Positions 1 to 13,346 are shown, counted from the first letter of the stretch. The stretch is 64,000 bases of DNA from Brasenia schreberi (GCA_036023115.1 JAYKKT010000046.1:7914001-7978000), one strand, 5' to 3'. Numbers and translations: made by a program. Notes: generated by a model from the letters alone, not told the origin.

Positions 1-970
1 GGTGAACAGGACAAAGATGCTTTTAAAGAACATAAGAAAATGCATGTGCAACAAGAAAATTATCCACATACTTGAACATGAGAGTCTGAAAAGCGCATGC
101 AGTTCACCTTGTTATTTCCGTAGTTGCTATAGGTGTTAAGCAAACGGTAATACTTTAAAATAGTCAATGTGGTGAACCGAGTGATTTCTACTTGTTTACA
201 CGTAGAAGCAGCCATGTTATCTGTCTGTACCAAAGTTGATGGACTAAGGTCCTTAATGAATTCAACATTCCATTACCAAGGGAATTTTTTTTAATAACAT
301 GACCTCTGAGTACAAATGCAACTTCACCATCATATGCTTTCTTTTCCTTTGGTGCGGGATATGCTTGTAGAAAACCATTTATGAAGCTATGCTACATTCT
401 AGTCCTCTCCACTAAACTACAGTTTTGAGAAGATCTACCTATGAAAAGTTTTGAATGCAAATGCAGCTTACAATTGTAAGAAATTCAGTCCATCAACTGG
501 ATGGAGGCAAGAGGTGGGTCCATCTGGACGAAATCATATTCATCACCTGGATCATGCCAGAAGTTGAAACTGTTCCACTACAAATATCATGAATATCAAA
601 AGAAACAGCTTACGATATGAAGGATGGGGGCATCCATTTTGCGGTTTCCACAAGTTGAAAGCCATTTAGATTGAAATTACCACGAGAAGATTCTGCTATA
701 TATACCATTTGAAAGAAGTTTCTTTAAGAATGACTTTGCAATACAAAGGAGCAAAATAAACAGAAAAGGAACTAGAGAATTCAAATCTTCATACTGAGCA
801 TAGAAATAGCAATTGGATTAAATCTATCAACATGATAATACAAACAACATTTTGTGCATGAGATAGCGTTTCACTTGCATCAGACATAATTTTCTTGAAA
901 CTGAAACAAACATAATATCCTGCACAATATAATTCTAACCCTTTATTGAGTGTGAGCATCTCGAATCTAC

Positions 971-1986
971 CTGCAAATTGAACGCTCTCTTCTGAGGATC
1001 AGCCGGAAGCAACGGATGCTCTGGATACATATCCTCCAGGTACTGCCATATTACAACCCAATTTATTACTTGGCCAAAAATAGAAAGAGGGACACTTCTT
1101 GAGTGGCATTTAGCATGCTTCCATATTCCTCACCAGCAATATGGCTAGCGAGTCAGAAATCACCACGTCACCATCAACCAGCGCGGGAACATAGCCCAAT
1201 GGATTCACCGCAGTAAATTCTGCAATAAAATCATGTCTACTAAATCAAAACCTACCAACACTTCTACACTAATTTAAGATCATGTTATGGTCTCCTTCCA
1301 GTTGTTTCCTTTTAGGACTTTTTAGGACTTTGTCGCAATCTAACTCCCAACATCTAACTTCGCATACCTTCACCTCGCACTGGAGTTCCATTTGTCCGCT
1401 TCTGTTCATTCTCTATTCAAAACCCAGATACCCAGAAATATGATAATCCAAGTTCGACTTTCCCGTCATTGAAGATTCAAAACCGATCAATATGTTAAAC
1501 CCTCTGTTACTTTGTCTTAAAACGTAACAACAACAAGAATCAACCTCGTAATTAGACGTCAAGCCTGTTTTCTTTCTTTTCCCATCAGTTAACGCTCAAA
1601 TCAGCTTAATTTAACACTGGTAGAAATGCGCATAATTAATCAAAGGATTTTGCATCGTCGTGGGGAATCAAACTCCAAAAATAAAGGAAAATGATAGCAA
1701 AAGTTGTCACCAGGAGAAAGATGCTCGTCCTTAAGAAGATTGACGGGCTTGTAATCGAAAGCCAACCCTGCGCAATTGCCACCAGAAAGAAACCGCTCTC
1801 AATACAAGGAAATGGAATCGCCAAGAATATGAAAAAAGAGAATGACGAGAGAAACCCAAGTAGAGAAATCTAGTTTGTGCCTTTGAGATGCAGAGCGATT
1901 CGGACGCGCCATGAACAAGAGCTCCTCCAATAGGAGTAGAGCGTCAGCTTGTGCCCGCCCTCCGAACGACGTTCAGAAGAAGCCAT
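971..1986 (-). CDS. GSTZ1: Zeta-class glutathione S-transferase / maleylacetoacetate isomerase, first four exons, 3' part outside the window
   Basis: Enzymes of this family isomerise maleylacetoacetate to fumarylacetoacetate in tyrosine breakdown, using glutathione. Four exons join in frame on the minus strand: 1986-1881, 1767-1711, 1219-1134 and 1042-971, giving 107 residues. Exon 1 starts with ATG and encodes [17 protein letters not shown], which carries the zeta-class SSCxxRVRIAL signature with catalytic Ser and Cys. Exon 2 gives [15 protein letters not shown]. Exon 3 gives [19 protein letters not shown], the glutathione-contact region. Exon 4 gives [20 protein letters not shown], the start of the helical C-terminal domain. 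Phases are consistent throughout. Intron 1 begins with GC instead of GT (AAAG/GCAC). A donor GT follows base 971, but I found no further GST exon down to base 1, so the rest is either beyond the left edge after a long intron or lost. Confidence 0.9.
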
Positions 1987-4095
1987 ACGACTGTCGTGTA
2001 TGTGGTCTGCTCACTTTTTCGTTTCTAAAATCGTTTCTAAAACTTCTGACCCTCACCGTTTCCCATAAGCACACCCCGTATCACCGGACACTTGGTTGGT
2101 TCAGCTCCTGGTTTCATTAGGTTGCTTTGACTGAACAAGACCGAAACGGGGTGCCAAAACCACAACCCAGACCCAGATTTCGAGTTGGTTGTCGAGTCCA
2201 GTCTGAAATTGTCAACCCTCAAGGTGGCGACGCCGGGCGTTTCAAACCCAGGGGCGGAGCGGACTAAATTGACCGAGGAACAAGCCACGGTTTTAGCTAG
2301 GCACTAAAAAGCCTAGCTAAGAGCCTAGCGCGTGATGGGTGGACCTGGTGGTTGTGGGCGGAGCACGGAAAGTCATCTGTCTCCGGATTGAAAACAACAG
2401 CGTCCGCGCGGACGGGGTTTGCACTGAACCCAACATCCATAGGATCTGGATCAATGCCTTAAACGAAGTGTGTATAAGCAACAATAATGTGAGGAGTGGA
2501 ACTATGTTTATAGTTTCTGTTAATATATATAACTAAGAAGTGGAACCGAACTAGGACCAGATCAGTTCCTAGTTTTTGTTCTAAAGAATAAAATATATAA
2601 AAAGTTTACAGTTTTCAAAAGAATTAATAAAAAGTGGTAGAACTGGCTGAACAAAATGTCAGTTCCAGTTTCGTCCCGGTTCTATAGAAGGTGAAACCAG
2701 AACCAAACCGGAGTTCTTTAGTTTTGAATCTGGTTTGTCTCGTTTCCAATTTTGAACAGTTCTTCGCTCCGGTTCTCCTTTCAAACCAGTCGTGTATGTG
2801 TGTGTATTGGGCTTGGGCGTCTTGTTGTATCTTAGAAAAACATACTTTATTGGAAAGAAAAGGGTGCTCAGGATTTGGACCCGCTTTGCATAGATTTGGG
2901 CCTTGCTGGTACCACCTATGTGGGCTGACTGAGATGAGTCAACCCACCAAGGAATGAAGCCCCACTTGACACCCACGCTCCACACTGGTGGTCGATTCTA
3001 TTGCTTCCTTTTGAGGCAATTGCAGCCACCAGTCGCAGAGAGATCCAGCCCCACTTCAGTACCATCTTGGTTGTTGCACCCTTTTTATCCATAATACTCA
3101 TGAAAAGTTTGTGTTTGTCATTCAGTCTTTGCGTCAAAATGGTTTGCCTAAACACGACCCGGTTCTCTTTTGTATCCGTAGACATCAGGTTCACATCCAT
3201 GTCAGGTGTTATACTAATTTCGTGCTTTGGGTCGTCCCGTGTTGTGCATTCAGGTCAACCCCAACACGATCCATTTGCTTTCGTACTTGTCTTATATTGC
3301 CGGCTCTAAACCGGATTGAGTCAGGAGAGACCCTTTTAGAATGTTCCATTACGACGCTTGGAACTAAAGCGGCTTGGAACTTTTTTATCAGAATGCGCGA
3401 GGCCCGTCACCGGTCCACTCTTGCTAGAATTTGAGTTCCAGTTCCGTGATCCATGCTTCCAATGAAATATCCGGCGATGTGTGACCGAGTGATACAATTT
3501 TTTGCGGTCAATAAAGGATTCTTGAATAAAGTCAGAAACAGGTTCTTGGCGACCAAGAATCATTGCAAGCGATACGCCGCCTTCACTATTGCAAGGGAAA
3601 TGCCGGATTATTAAATGCATTGACTTCCGGTGGGCCTTGGTCAAAGAAGAGCACGCTGTTTGGTGGATTTCATTGACGAAAATGAGGCTCTCCCTGATCA
3701 TGGTTGGACAGGGAGGTGCAGTTTTCTAAATCTCTGGCTCTTAACGACTTTTCCTAGTTATTCGAATTCATTCTTGGAGAAACTTGCATCTACTTTTTCT
3801 CAATCAGTACAGTTTGAGGTGGGCGTGGGTGAGTTCGAGCGGAGGTTGACCCCATTTTCAGCTGCCCAGACTTGTGTATACACCAAATCGGGTCAGTATG
3901 ATCCAGTAAATGAATAAAGACGGATTTAGATTTTGGCTTTTTAGTTATGTCCTGCATGGACCAGGGGGCTGTGGGCAACCCGCAAGGCCAAAAGTACCTT
4001 TTTTTTTCCTCCCTCTCTCTCTCACACACACTCAAACATTTTTATCGTTGAATCGACATAATGATAGTAAAATTTTAAAATAAAAAAATAAATTG
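1987..4095. other. Intergenic stretch without a supported gene
   Basis: Only short chance reading frames without recognisable domains are present. The left end should hold the promoter and 5' leader of the minus-strand GST gene. The stretch around 2540-2720 repeats words such as GGTTC and GAACC, and 3120-3330 is rich in CGTGTTG/CAACACG-type words seen in many degenerate plant DNA transposons, but no terminal repeats could be defined. A short CT/CA tract lies at 4010-4030. Confidence 0.5.
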
Positions 4096-4114
4096 TATCG
4101 TTGTACATTAAATA
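4096..4114. repeat. Target-site duplication, left copy, of the 4.1-5.6 kb LINE
   Basis: The 19-base word TATCGTTGTACATTAAATA occurs here and again, without any mismatch, at 5612-5630. The two copies exactly bracket the LINE, as expected after target-primed reverse transcription. Confidence 0.95.
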
Positions 4115-5611
4115 CAACAACAACAACAACTAAGCCTTTTCCCATACTAGACGGGGTCGGCTACATGGATTTTTTGTTTCCACAGATCTCTATCGTGTGC
4201 CATGTTAGCAGTTAACTCCCAATAAGCTAGATCATTCTTTATTGTTTCTTTCCAACACTTTTGTGGTCGTCCTCTACCTCTTTTAATACTTTCCAAATTT
4301 AGGTTTTCTAACCTTCTTACAGGTTCTTCTTTTGATCTTCTTTCTATATGTCCAAACCATCTTAAACGATGTTCTCTCATTTTATCCTCTATTGGTGCCA
4401 CTCCTAATTTGTTTCTAATAACCTCATTATGTATACGGTCTTTTCTTGTATAACCACTCATCCATCTCAACATCTTCATTTCTGTCACAGACATCTTTTG
4501 TACATGTTGATGATTAACTGCCCAACACTCAGAACCATAAAACATGGAAGGCCTAACTGCTGCTCTATAATATTTACCTTTTAATTTTAATGGTATCTTC
4601 TTATCACAAAGAATACCTGATGCTCCTCTCCATTTTAACCAACCAGCATTAATTCTATGTGTAACATCTCCATCAATTCTTCCATCACTTTGAAAAATTG
4701 ACCCTAGGTATTTAAAACTTTCCTTTTGGGGAATGCAATGTGTGCCAATTTTAATTTCTATGTCCTCTGAAGTAACCAAATGATAAAACTTACATTCCAT
4801 ATATTCTGTCTTTGTTCTACTAAGTCGGAGGCCTTTGTTTTCTAATGTTTCTCTCCATAGTTCCAATTTTCTATTAACTTTTTCCTTAGACTCCTCCACT
4901 AATACAATGTCATCTGCAAATAACATACACCAAGGTACTTCATCTTGAATATGTTTTGTTAACTCATCCATCACCATTATAAATAAGTATGGACTTAAAG
5001 TTGATCCTTGATGTAACCCAATATTAACTTCAAAGAAGTTTGTCGTTCCTTCATGAGTCCTCACACATGTTTTTGCACCATCATACATGTCTCTTATAAG
5101 GTTAATATATGTCAATGGGATACCTCTTTTTTCCAAAGTTCTCCAAAGAACCTCCCTCGGTACCCTATCATAAGCTTTTTCTAGATCAATAAATATCATG
5201 TGAAGGTCTTTCTTTTTTGCTCTAAAATGTTCCATAAGACGTCTCAAAAGGTGAATCGCTTCAATAGTAGATCTACCTGGCATAAATCCAAATTGGTTAT
5301 CTGTTGTACTTGATACTTGTCTTAACCTACGTTCAATAATTCTTTCCCATAATTTCATAGTATGACTCATTAACTTGATACCTCGATAATTCGCACAATT
5401 TTGAATGTCTACCTTGTTCTTATATACGGGTATAAGTGTACTTGCTCTCCATTCCTCGGGCATCTTTTGGTTTTTCCATATTTCATTAAATAGTCTTGTG
5501 AGCCAAGTGATTCCTATTTCTCCTAGTATTTTCCAAACTTCTATAGGAATATTATCTGGTCCTACCGATTTACCACTCTTCATATGTTTAAGAGCCTCTT
5601 TGACTTCATAT
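4115..5611 (-). mobile_element. 5'-truncated RTE-type LINE with open reverse-transcriptase frame
   Basis: The element is 1,497 bp and lies on the minus strand. Its 3' end is a (TTG)n tail, typical of RTE elements, seen as (CAA)n at 4115-4132 on the plus strand. The frame runs without a stop from the truncation point to a TAG at 4147-4149. It encodes reverse-transcriptase fingers ([11 protein letters not shown]), motif A ([10 protein letters not shown]), motif B ([13 protein letters not shown]), the catalytic motif C FADD ([13 protein letters not shown]) and the C-terminal block ending HVADPV. The apurinic endonuclease domain is missing because of 5' truncation, so it cannot move itself. The perfect 19-bp duplications at 4096-4114 and 5612-5630 and the undamaged frame indicate a recent insertion. 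Confidence 0.95.
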
Positions 5612-5630
5612 TATCGTTGTACATTAAATA
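5612..5630. repeat. Target-site duplication, right copy
   Basis: Identical to bases 4096-4114; it marks the 5' (truncated) end of the LINE. Confidence 0.95.
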
Positions 5631-6578
5631 TGAACCCAAAAATACAATGATACAAATGTGCTTTAATTCAAATATTCATCATTAATCATATTAATCAAAC
5701 GATTGAAATTAACCATCTATGCAAGAGAAAAAGAATTAAAGAGTTGCTAAACTTCCAGCTAAACCATCCTTACTTATTAAGGTTAAATCAAAGAGACTAA
5801 TGTTTGATAAAAAAGTAAAAAGGTCAAAGTTACCAAAAGTATAAATTATAAATTTTACTTTTCAACTTAACCCATTCATTTCTCCCATCAAACGGTCTCA
5901 CCCACACTGGCTGAGGTCTGACCCGCCCGTATTAACAGCCCTTGCTATGTTATGCCAGTTTATTAAATTGACAGTCAAAAAAGCTCAAAACGATCACGTT
6001 TTTTCTTTTGTGGCTCGTCATGACGTGTGAACTAAGGAATATGTTGCGATTCATATTCTCAAAACACGTGAACCAGAGTCCAAAACTGTCAATAATTTGC
6101 ACCAACATTATGGAGAAAACAAATATTGTATTATGTTGACGTTACCTGAATTAAATATAGCTTTAATGTCGCTTACGCAGAAAGAAAAATGGCTGAATGA
6201 TCTGCGAAAGGTCGCAGAGTGACTCATAAGCTTCCCGCTTCTTTCTTGCACACAATCCTCTCAAATTGACCAAGTGTGTGCGTGTTGAAAAACGAGTACT
6301 CTTATTTTGCCGTCCCTCTCTCTCTCTCTCTATATATATATAGTGAGAAAAAGGTGACCAAGAGAGTCAAGAAGTATCGTTGTCAATTTTCTCTCTTCAG
6401 TCGGCTTTAGCAACCCACGAATTCAGCGCACCTTGGACATCCCTATCTGCTCTTATATATATTTATCTGTGAGCAGCAGAAGCAGACGGAAAACTTGAGC
6501 ACCATACCAAGGCAATAACAAGCCAACAACAACAATAGTAGCAACTCTGATCTCGATCGGAATTCTTGAGAAAGGAAA
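5631..6578 (+). promoter_or_regulatory. Upstream region of the MLO gene with G-box, W-box-like site, CT tract and TATA box
   Basis: A palindromic CACGTG (G-box) lies at 6065-6070. A TTGACC word (W-box type, bound by WRKY factors) lies in ATTGACCAAG near 6266. A pyrimidine (CT)n tract at 6315-6330 runs directly into TATATATATATA at 6331-6342, the best TATA box before the MLO start codon at 6579. This leaves a 5' leader of roughly 200 bases. The sites are read from sequence; their use in this plant is inferred. Confidence 0.5.
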
Positions 6579-8929
6579 ATGGCCGGAGGCGCCAGTACTG
6601 GAGGAGGAAGTGGCCGCTCACTCGAACAGACACCGACTTGGGCCGTCGCCATCGTGTGCTTCGTTCTCGTTCTCATCTCCCTTCTCATTGAGCAATCCAT
6701 CCATCTCCTCGGCAGGGTAAGCGCTTATGCCTTATTTTCTTATGGTCAGCTCGGAGAAAAACGCATCATAAAGGTTGAAGGTGTTACGATGTTACAGTCT
6801 ATAGATTACGAAGTATAATTTAATCGAATTAAATTGACGTTAATTGTGGGCTTCTACAGTGGTTTACTAAGAAGAACAAGCGAGCTCTCTATGAAGCATT
6901 GGAGAAGATAAAATCAGGTGAGTTTGATTAATTTGTTTGAGTAAAATTTATTCAAATTGAATTAGTTGTTACGTGGATTGTAAATTGTGTTCCTTTTATG
7001 GCAGAGTTGATGTTGTTGGGGTTCATATCGTTGTTGCTAACAGTTGGACAAGACCCCATATCAAGAATTTGCGTTTCAGCGAGACTAGGCAACACCATGC
7101 TTCCTTGCAGAAGGCAGATCGCATCCAATGATAACGATGGCAAAGTGGGCAATGGTAAATCTAGTGGTGATTCGAAACCGGATACCGACGAGACCATTGG
7201 TCGGAAACTCTTATGGAGTCAGGCTCCAGGCGTGGACCTTCGCCGGATACTCGCCGGTGGAGGCGGTAGCCCCGACAAATGTGCAGCAAAGGCAAGACAT
7301 GGAACATCATATTTTCGAGTTGCTGGAATTCTTGATCTCACTTTGATGGCGTGGTTCATGATAGAAAGAAATTAGGAGACCTGATTCTTTTTCCGGTTTT
7401 TGCAGGGAATGGTGCCACTGGTTTCAGCACAGGGGATTAACCAACTCCATATCTTCATATTCGTGTTGGCGGTATTTCATGTGCTATACTGTATATTCAC
7501 AATGGCACTAGGGAGGGCCAAGGTAAATTTGTTCATTCATTAATTGATCATTGATGTTTAATTAAGTGTAAACCTCAATCAATTAATATAATAATCATAT
7601 CTCCGCTGGTTTTCAATGGAGTGCTTTATATAAAGAAACTATGCAGGAGAGAGAGAGCTATTTAAAATAATGTTTCTTTTTTCTGTTTTCTAAGATGAGA
7701 AGTTGGACATCATGGGAAGAAGATAGCAAAACCTTGGAGTACCAATTCTCGCATGGTGAGAAGATTTTCCCCTTTACATCTACTTTTATCGAAAACAACT
7801 TGAATGGATTACTATGTTTAGAATTCGGTTCTTCATGCGTGCTAATTATGATGATTACGGAACAGATCCTGAGAGGTTCAGGTTTGCGCGAGAAACATCC
7901 TTTGGGAGGAGGCACATGAATTTCTGGAGCAGGTCGCCAGTTCTCATTTGGATAGTAAGAACCATTAACCAAGATTAATACCTTTTATCCTAATGGCTGT
8001 CCTCATTCATAATGCATGCACGAAATTCCATGCAGCACTCACCATGACTGCATAGCTTGTTAGCATGAAAACTTTATAATATAAACCTTTTCAATTACTC
8101 GCCATTGCAATAGCATGTAAATTTCTTAATTATGTATGATAATATATGAATCTGATCACTAAAGCATCCCACCAGGTGACTAAATGCTAATATAGAAAAA
8201 AAAGTTTTTCTATGAGGAAAAAATGGGACATCGTACCTGTAACTTCGAGCAATGAACAACCATGTTTAGTTTTTTCTAAGTTCATATTAATTTTAGACAA
8301 CGTAACCCAATTCGTTTGATCCATATTCAATTTGCAGGTCTGTTTCTTCAGGCAGTTTGTTGCATCAGTCTCCAGAGTAGACTATTTGACCCTGAGGCAC
8401 GGGTTTATAATGGTAATTAGTTCATATATATCATCTGATTGATTTGTAATTAGTCAACTAATCACGTAGCTCGCTTCATCATACAAGTAATTACTTACGG
8501 AATTGCAGGCCCATCTTGCTCCTCATACAACGTCAAGATTTGATTTTCAGAAATACATTAACAGATCTTTGGAAGAAGACTTCAAAGTCGTAGTTAGTAT
8601 AAGGTAAATAGCAAATAAAAATTTCGTTTAATCGCTGGAAAATGATGAACACATTTATTGATTTATTGGTCTGTTTGTTGCTTGATTTTAGCCCCACGAT
8701 TTGGTTCTTCGCTCTCTTGTTCATCCTCTTCTTCACACATGGTAAGCAAACACTTCAATATCATGGAATACCATGATTTACAGAAAAACCAGACTGTACA
8801 TTTTGTAGAGTATCTTTTGTTCAATTTCATGTTTCTTCTCCACTGTTAATCATTAGTTACTGAACTATTATGTTGGTTAATGAGCAGGATTGTATTCGTA
8901 CTTTTGGCTGCCCTTCATTTCCCTCATAG

Positions 8930-8974
<45 letters not shown>

Positions 8975-11805
8975 GCAATATGGAAGCTCCATCGTATATC
9001 CAAAGTTGTCACCAGATGGAGACTTGAGTGTGGCCTTTTCATTTATTCCACATGTATGGTTGGGATTTTATATACCTTAAGTAAAGGTTATCTACAATAT
9101 AATCTGTTCTCTTTTCATGAAATTAACAAATCGTAACGTCAATTGCCATTTCTTTTTATGGGTACCCACTTAGGTGGTGCATCAAATCACAGAATAAAAA
9201 CTCTTCTTTTAAACCATCGTTGCATTATTTTCCTGACCATGGATTTCAACCGCAAGATTGTTTTTTGAACTTGGGTACCAGACAGACCATATACATCGTT
9301 AAGCATCTCTTCCTTATTTTATATTAAATCATTTCTTATTTCAAATTCCAACCTGGCAGTCTAATAAGCGCCAAGATTATTGACTCCTTATTTGGTTTTT
9401 TATAACTTCGCAGATAGTTCTTCTGGTTGGGATGAAGCTGCAAGTCATTATCACGAAAATGGCGCTTGAGATCCAAGACAAAGGAGACATTGTGAAAGGA
9501 GTGCCCGTCGTCCAGCCTACCGATCACCTTTTCTGGTTCAAGAACCCCCGTTTGATCCTCTATCTCATCCATTTCGTCCTCTTCCAGGTGGGCACCATTT
9601 TCTTCTTCTAACTACTGCGTTGAAAGGACACAATAAAATATCATATTCTTTTACTTAAATGCTATTCATTACCCGAAAGATCGAGTTCAATAGAATCCAT
9701 GTCACATAAATGAACTCCGATCCAGGTTTGGTTTTGGAACTTCTCGCAGACTGCCCCTGCTTACCACCTTCTGGTTAAGGTTGATAGAATCGAGTGCTTT
9801 GACAGTCTTCCATTGATCTTTTCTTCCGCGCGATGGAGCGTCTTCGTGTTGACCAAAGTGTTAAAATACGCTTCTTGGTGGACTCGTTTACGTAATCATC
9901 AACCTCTTGCCATATGATTCCACGGCGGTTGAGCCGGTCGAGTAACGACGTGTTTCGGGCAAAGACTTGGTCAAAACCCTCAGTAGAAGCCTCAGACCTC
10001 CCATTGACAGGGACCAGGTCAACCCTTGACCCCAGTCTATCCTATTCGAAGACCTTTCCAATGCTGGGTGCGGGACTTTGAACTGGTTTGTTGATAACCG
10101 GCCAATGCTTTGTTGTATTGTTTATTGTTGGTTTATTTGGATAAACAGCCCGTTGGCAAGGGCTCCATCGAGCTCAGTCAAGTGGACCCACTTAAGTAGC
10201 TTAGGCTTAGTAGGGTCTTCCTCTAATCACACAAGACTGAGCCCATGCTTGAGTTTGATCTTTTAGTTTTTACTTGGTTTATCACACAAGACTAATTTTT
10301 ATCATCCATATATATCATTGCAGAATGCCTTTCAGCTGGCCTTCTTTGTTTGGGCTTGGGTAAGTTGATGCACCCTCTTCTTAGTTTTGGTAAACTTAAT
10401 TTATTTTCGAATTCTCTGAATTTCTAAGAAAAATAACATTATCAAACAACATTAATCGTGAAAAGTTCAACTTAACATCGTGACCTCTTGGTCGTGTAAC
10501 GTGCAGTATCAGTTCGGGCTCCGGTCATGCTTTCACGAGCACGTAGCAGACATCAGCATCAGGCTATCAATGGGGTAAGTAGACAACACAGTGATACCAT
10601 TTCATGAACCAAGGCTGAGTAAAACTTTCTTAGCCAAACATGCGAAGCATTAATCGATGTACGTTTGTTGGGTTGACAGGGTATTGATCCAGTTCCTCTG
10701 CAGCTATGTCACCCTGCCCCTCTATGCATTGGTCACGCAGGTAATGTATAAGAACTGTAGAAAATTTAAATCATAATCTGCAAACTCAGCGATGTAGAAT
10801 CATCTTGCTCATGTTTTCGGCATAGTTTTGGGTAAAACATCAAAATATCAGATCTTCTCATGTTGGATCATTAATTATGAAAGTAGAAATAGTGAAAGAA
10901 CAAACAGTAATAAGCATTAAAATACCTATAGAAATTCAAAACAAGCTTAACAACTGTGATTAATATCATCAATGCATGATAGAGAGGAAGACCCAAACTC
11001 GGCCAAGTTGTCAAAAGCAGTCCTGGCTGATACTGGGTCGTTGGCTAGTTCATTCTATGTTATTAATTTGCACCTACGACGCAATTAAATTAGGGTTCAT
11101 GGTCCATATCAAGTTCTTGTGCATGTTGTATTCCCGAGGTCTTCGTGTTTTTGGTAATGTTGGTGTCGTATCGTTTCGTATTTGTGTCAAAAATAGGTCA
11201 ATCCTAATACAACCCTCCCACCTTCGTGTTACTTTGGGTTGGCACTAACATGGATGAGTTTGTGCCTTGCTTTTGCATTTGTGTCGTCTTGTATTACCAG
11301 TCCCATGTTAAAAGCTTGCACTGTCTTGTCATTCAAACAGATGGGCACTAACATGAAGCCTGCAATCTTTGATGAGCGCGTTGCTAACGCGATAAGGAAA
11401 TGGCACAACACTGCAAGAAAGCACGTCAAGGAAAGCAGGAGGGGCTCCACTGCACCAACAACACCAAGATCCAGCTATCCCAATACACCAACTCATGGAC
11501 TCTCACCTGTGCACCTCCTTCGCCATTACCGGAGCGGCGTCGACAGTGCTAATACGTCTCCAATTCACTACTACTCCGATGGTCCACGAGAAGCCTATGA
11601 TTCGCCGTCTCCTTCACGCCATACCCATGGTGAAAGTTCTTCCTCTCACCATCACAAGCATCAGAGACATCAGAGCCTCGGGCATGGACATGAGCTGCAT
11701 GAGATGGGGCCGTCCGAAATAGTAGTGCAACATGACATTGAAATGCCTTCCAAGGAGTTCTCTTTTGCAAAGGATGATACCAGAAATCAAGTGCACCATC
11801 AATGA
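6579..11805 (+). CDS. MLO: MLO-like seven-transmembrane calmodulin-binding protein
   Basis: MLO proteins are plasma-membrane proteins with seven membrane spans and a cytosolic calmodulin-binding tail; some clades are powdery-mildew susceptibility factors. Fifteen exons can be placed: 6579-6716, 6861-6917, 7005-7291, 7406-7522, 7695-7755, 7866-7954, 8338-8412, 8509-8603, 8692-8741, 8888-8928, 9414-9587, 10324-10359, 10507-10574, 10680-10740 and 11341-11805, the classical MLO architecture. The product is about 604 residues. Landmarks are [19 protein letters not shown] (first span), [49 protein letters not shown] and the calmodulin-binding helix [14 protein letters not shown], followed by a Ser/His-rich tail. 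Intron 3 has a GC donor (AAAG/GCAAG). Oddity: by my count exon 2 is 57 rather than the expected 58 bases (GAAGCAT/GGAGAAG at 6894-6907), which would break the frame; see findings. Confidence 0.95.
8933..8972. repeat. (TC)n microsatellite in MLO intron 10
   Basis: About 20 uninterrupted TC units start four bases after the exon 10 donor site. Confidence 0.95.
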
Positions 11806-13346
11806 CGATAACCTGAAATTCTCCTCTCCATCAGGGTTAAATGTGCATAGAAGGGATTAGATATCCCTCTCCATATTGAATTTTGCTTTTAATGTTAACT
11901 GTTAAGTTTGGAGAAACAGTGGACAGATTGTAGTGGGTGAACGTGATCTTTTACCCCTTGATGATTAATTAGATTGAATCAATAAATTCATTTTTTATTC
12001 TTTTATGCACACTTCCAGTGCAATTAATTGTAACAATTGATGCATATATACAAGGTTTGCTTATAATGATCTCAAATTCAGTAATCATAATATTCTCAAC
12101 ATGCCAATATTAACGGCCTGAATAGCCTTCTCTTTCAATGCTAGTTGAAGGTCGGAAGTTCTAAACCATGGTTTTCATCCGGAACCGATACTTCGTGGTG
12201 TCGTTTCACTTTCAAGCAGGGGGTTCCGAGAAAGCCATAGTGCCCACATCAAGTGGGAAACAGAGTCCAGGCTTATCAGTTCCCAGAGTTCCACAGCGTT
12301 CCATGATGCAACCCTAACTGGCGGGGACCTTAGGGTCTGTTTGTTGAGGCTTCTGACTCGAACATTTATGTCTGCTGATGTCGGCCAATTCAAACGCCGA
12401 CGTGAAAGGATTTAACAATTCATAGATAGGAGTGACAATCGTGCATCCGCTCGTGTCGTATAATTCCAAGTCAATCACAGAATATATACCACTGGATCCT
12501 TTTCGCATCACTTGGGTGGACACGAACACACACTTTTATGTTGTGTCTTGTCATGTTAATATTGGCCAGGGAATTTGTATTCAAATCGTGTTTGTATGAT
12601 ATCATTGATCTTTATGTCCGAAACAAGCCAACCTGCACACACGACTTGATTTTCGTCTTTTCGGGTGAATACGAGACACGAAGGTCTCCATCCCAATTCC
12701 TACAAAAATCGTCATTATTTTCCTCGATGAAGCAACAATGTCCCTCTCCCTTTATTTTAAATTTTAAATTCAAAAAGTGGTAAAGGAATGAGAAGGTGTT
12801 CAGCTTTGTCTTTCTTTTCCTAGCCCAAGTGGAGCAATAGAGCATATTAAACTCATATATAAGAAATAACACTCCTTTTTAATGTGGGAAAATAAAAAAT
12901 TGCAAGCAGATGAGTCGAATATAATGAAAGCTAAGCATCTTTAAAGAGGGGAAGTGGGGCTCATGATTCTAATGTCGAGGGAGCAAGTAACACACTTTCG
13001 ATATGCAACAGTCTTTTTGCTTTCTTAAAAAGCCTCTCCCTAAACTATGTAATATTTTGATATATGTTATAAAAATATTAAATGCCTTATAATATAATGT
13101 AGTTTAACAAATGACTTTATTTTCCTTCTCTCCTTCACGTTGTTAGGAAAATACATGTTTAAGCCCCTAATGTATGTAAATTCGAGTTTGGCCATCACAA
13201 ATATGTGATGGACATCTTATATATGCAACTTTTTCTCTTCATATAAAATCACCATATTCTTTATTGAGCTTTTCCAAAGCTGCCTCTGTGTTAAGCACCA
13301 ACTTCCACCCTCAGTGCAATGGACTATAGAGAGAGAGAGAAAGAGA
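11806..13346. other. MLO 3' region and spacer to the tetraspanin gene
   Basis: An AATAAA at 11981-11986 is a plausible MLO polyadenylation signal. The rest has no supported gene. The block at 12330-12700 contains degenerate GTGTCGT/CACGAAC words of transposon type. A TATATA word near 13219 lies about 130 bases before the tetraspanin start codon and may be its TATA box. Confidence 0.4.

Noticed and set aside
1636..1824. Small hydrophobic open frame on the minus strand
   Set aside because: It overlaps GSTZ exon 2 and its introns in another frame; the GST frame explains the conserved bases.
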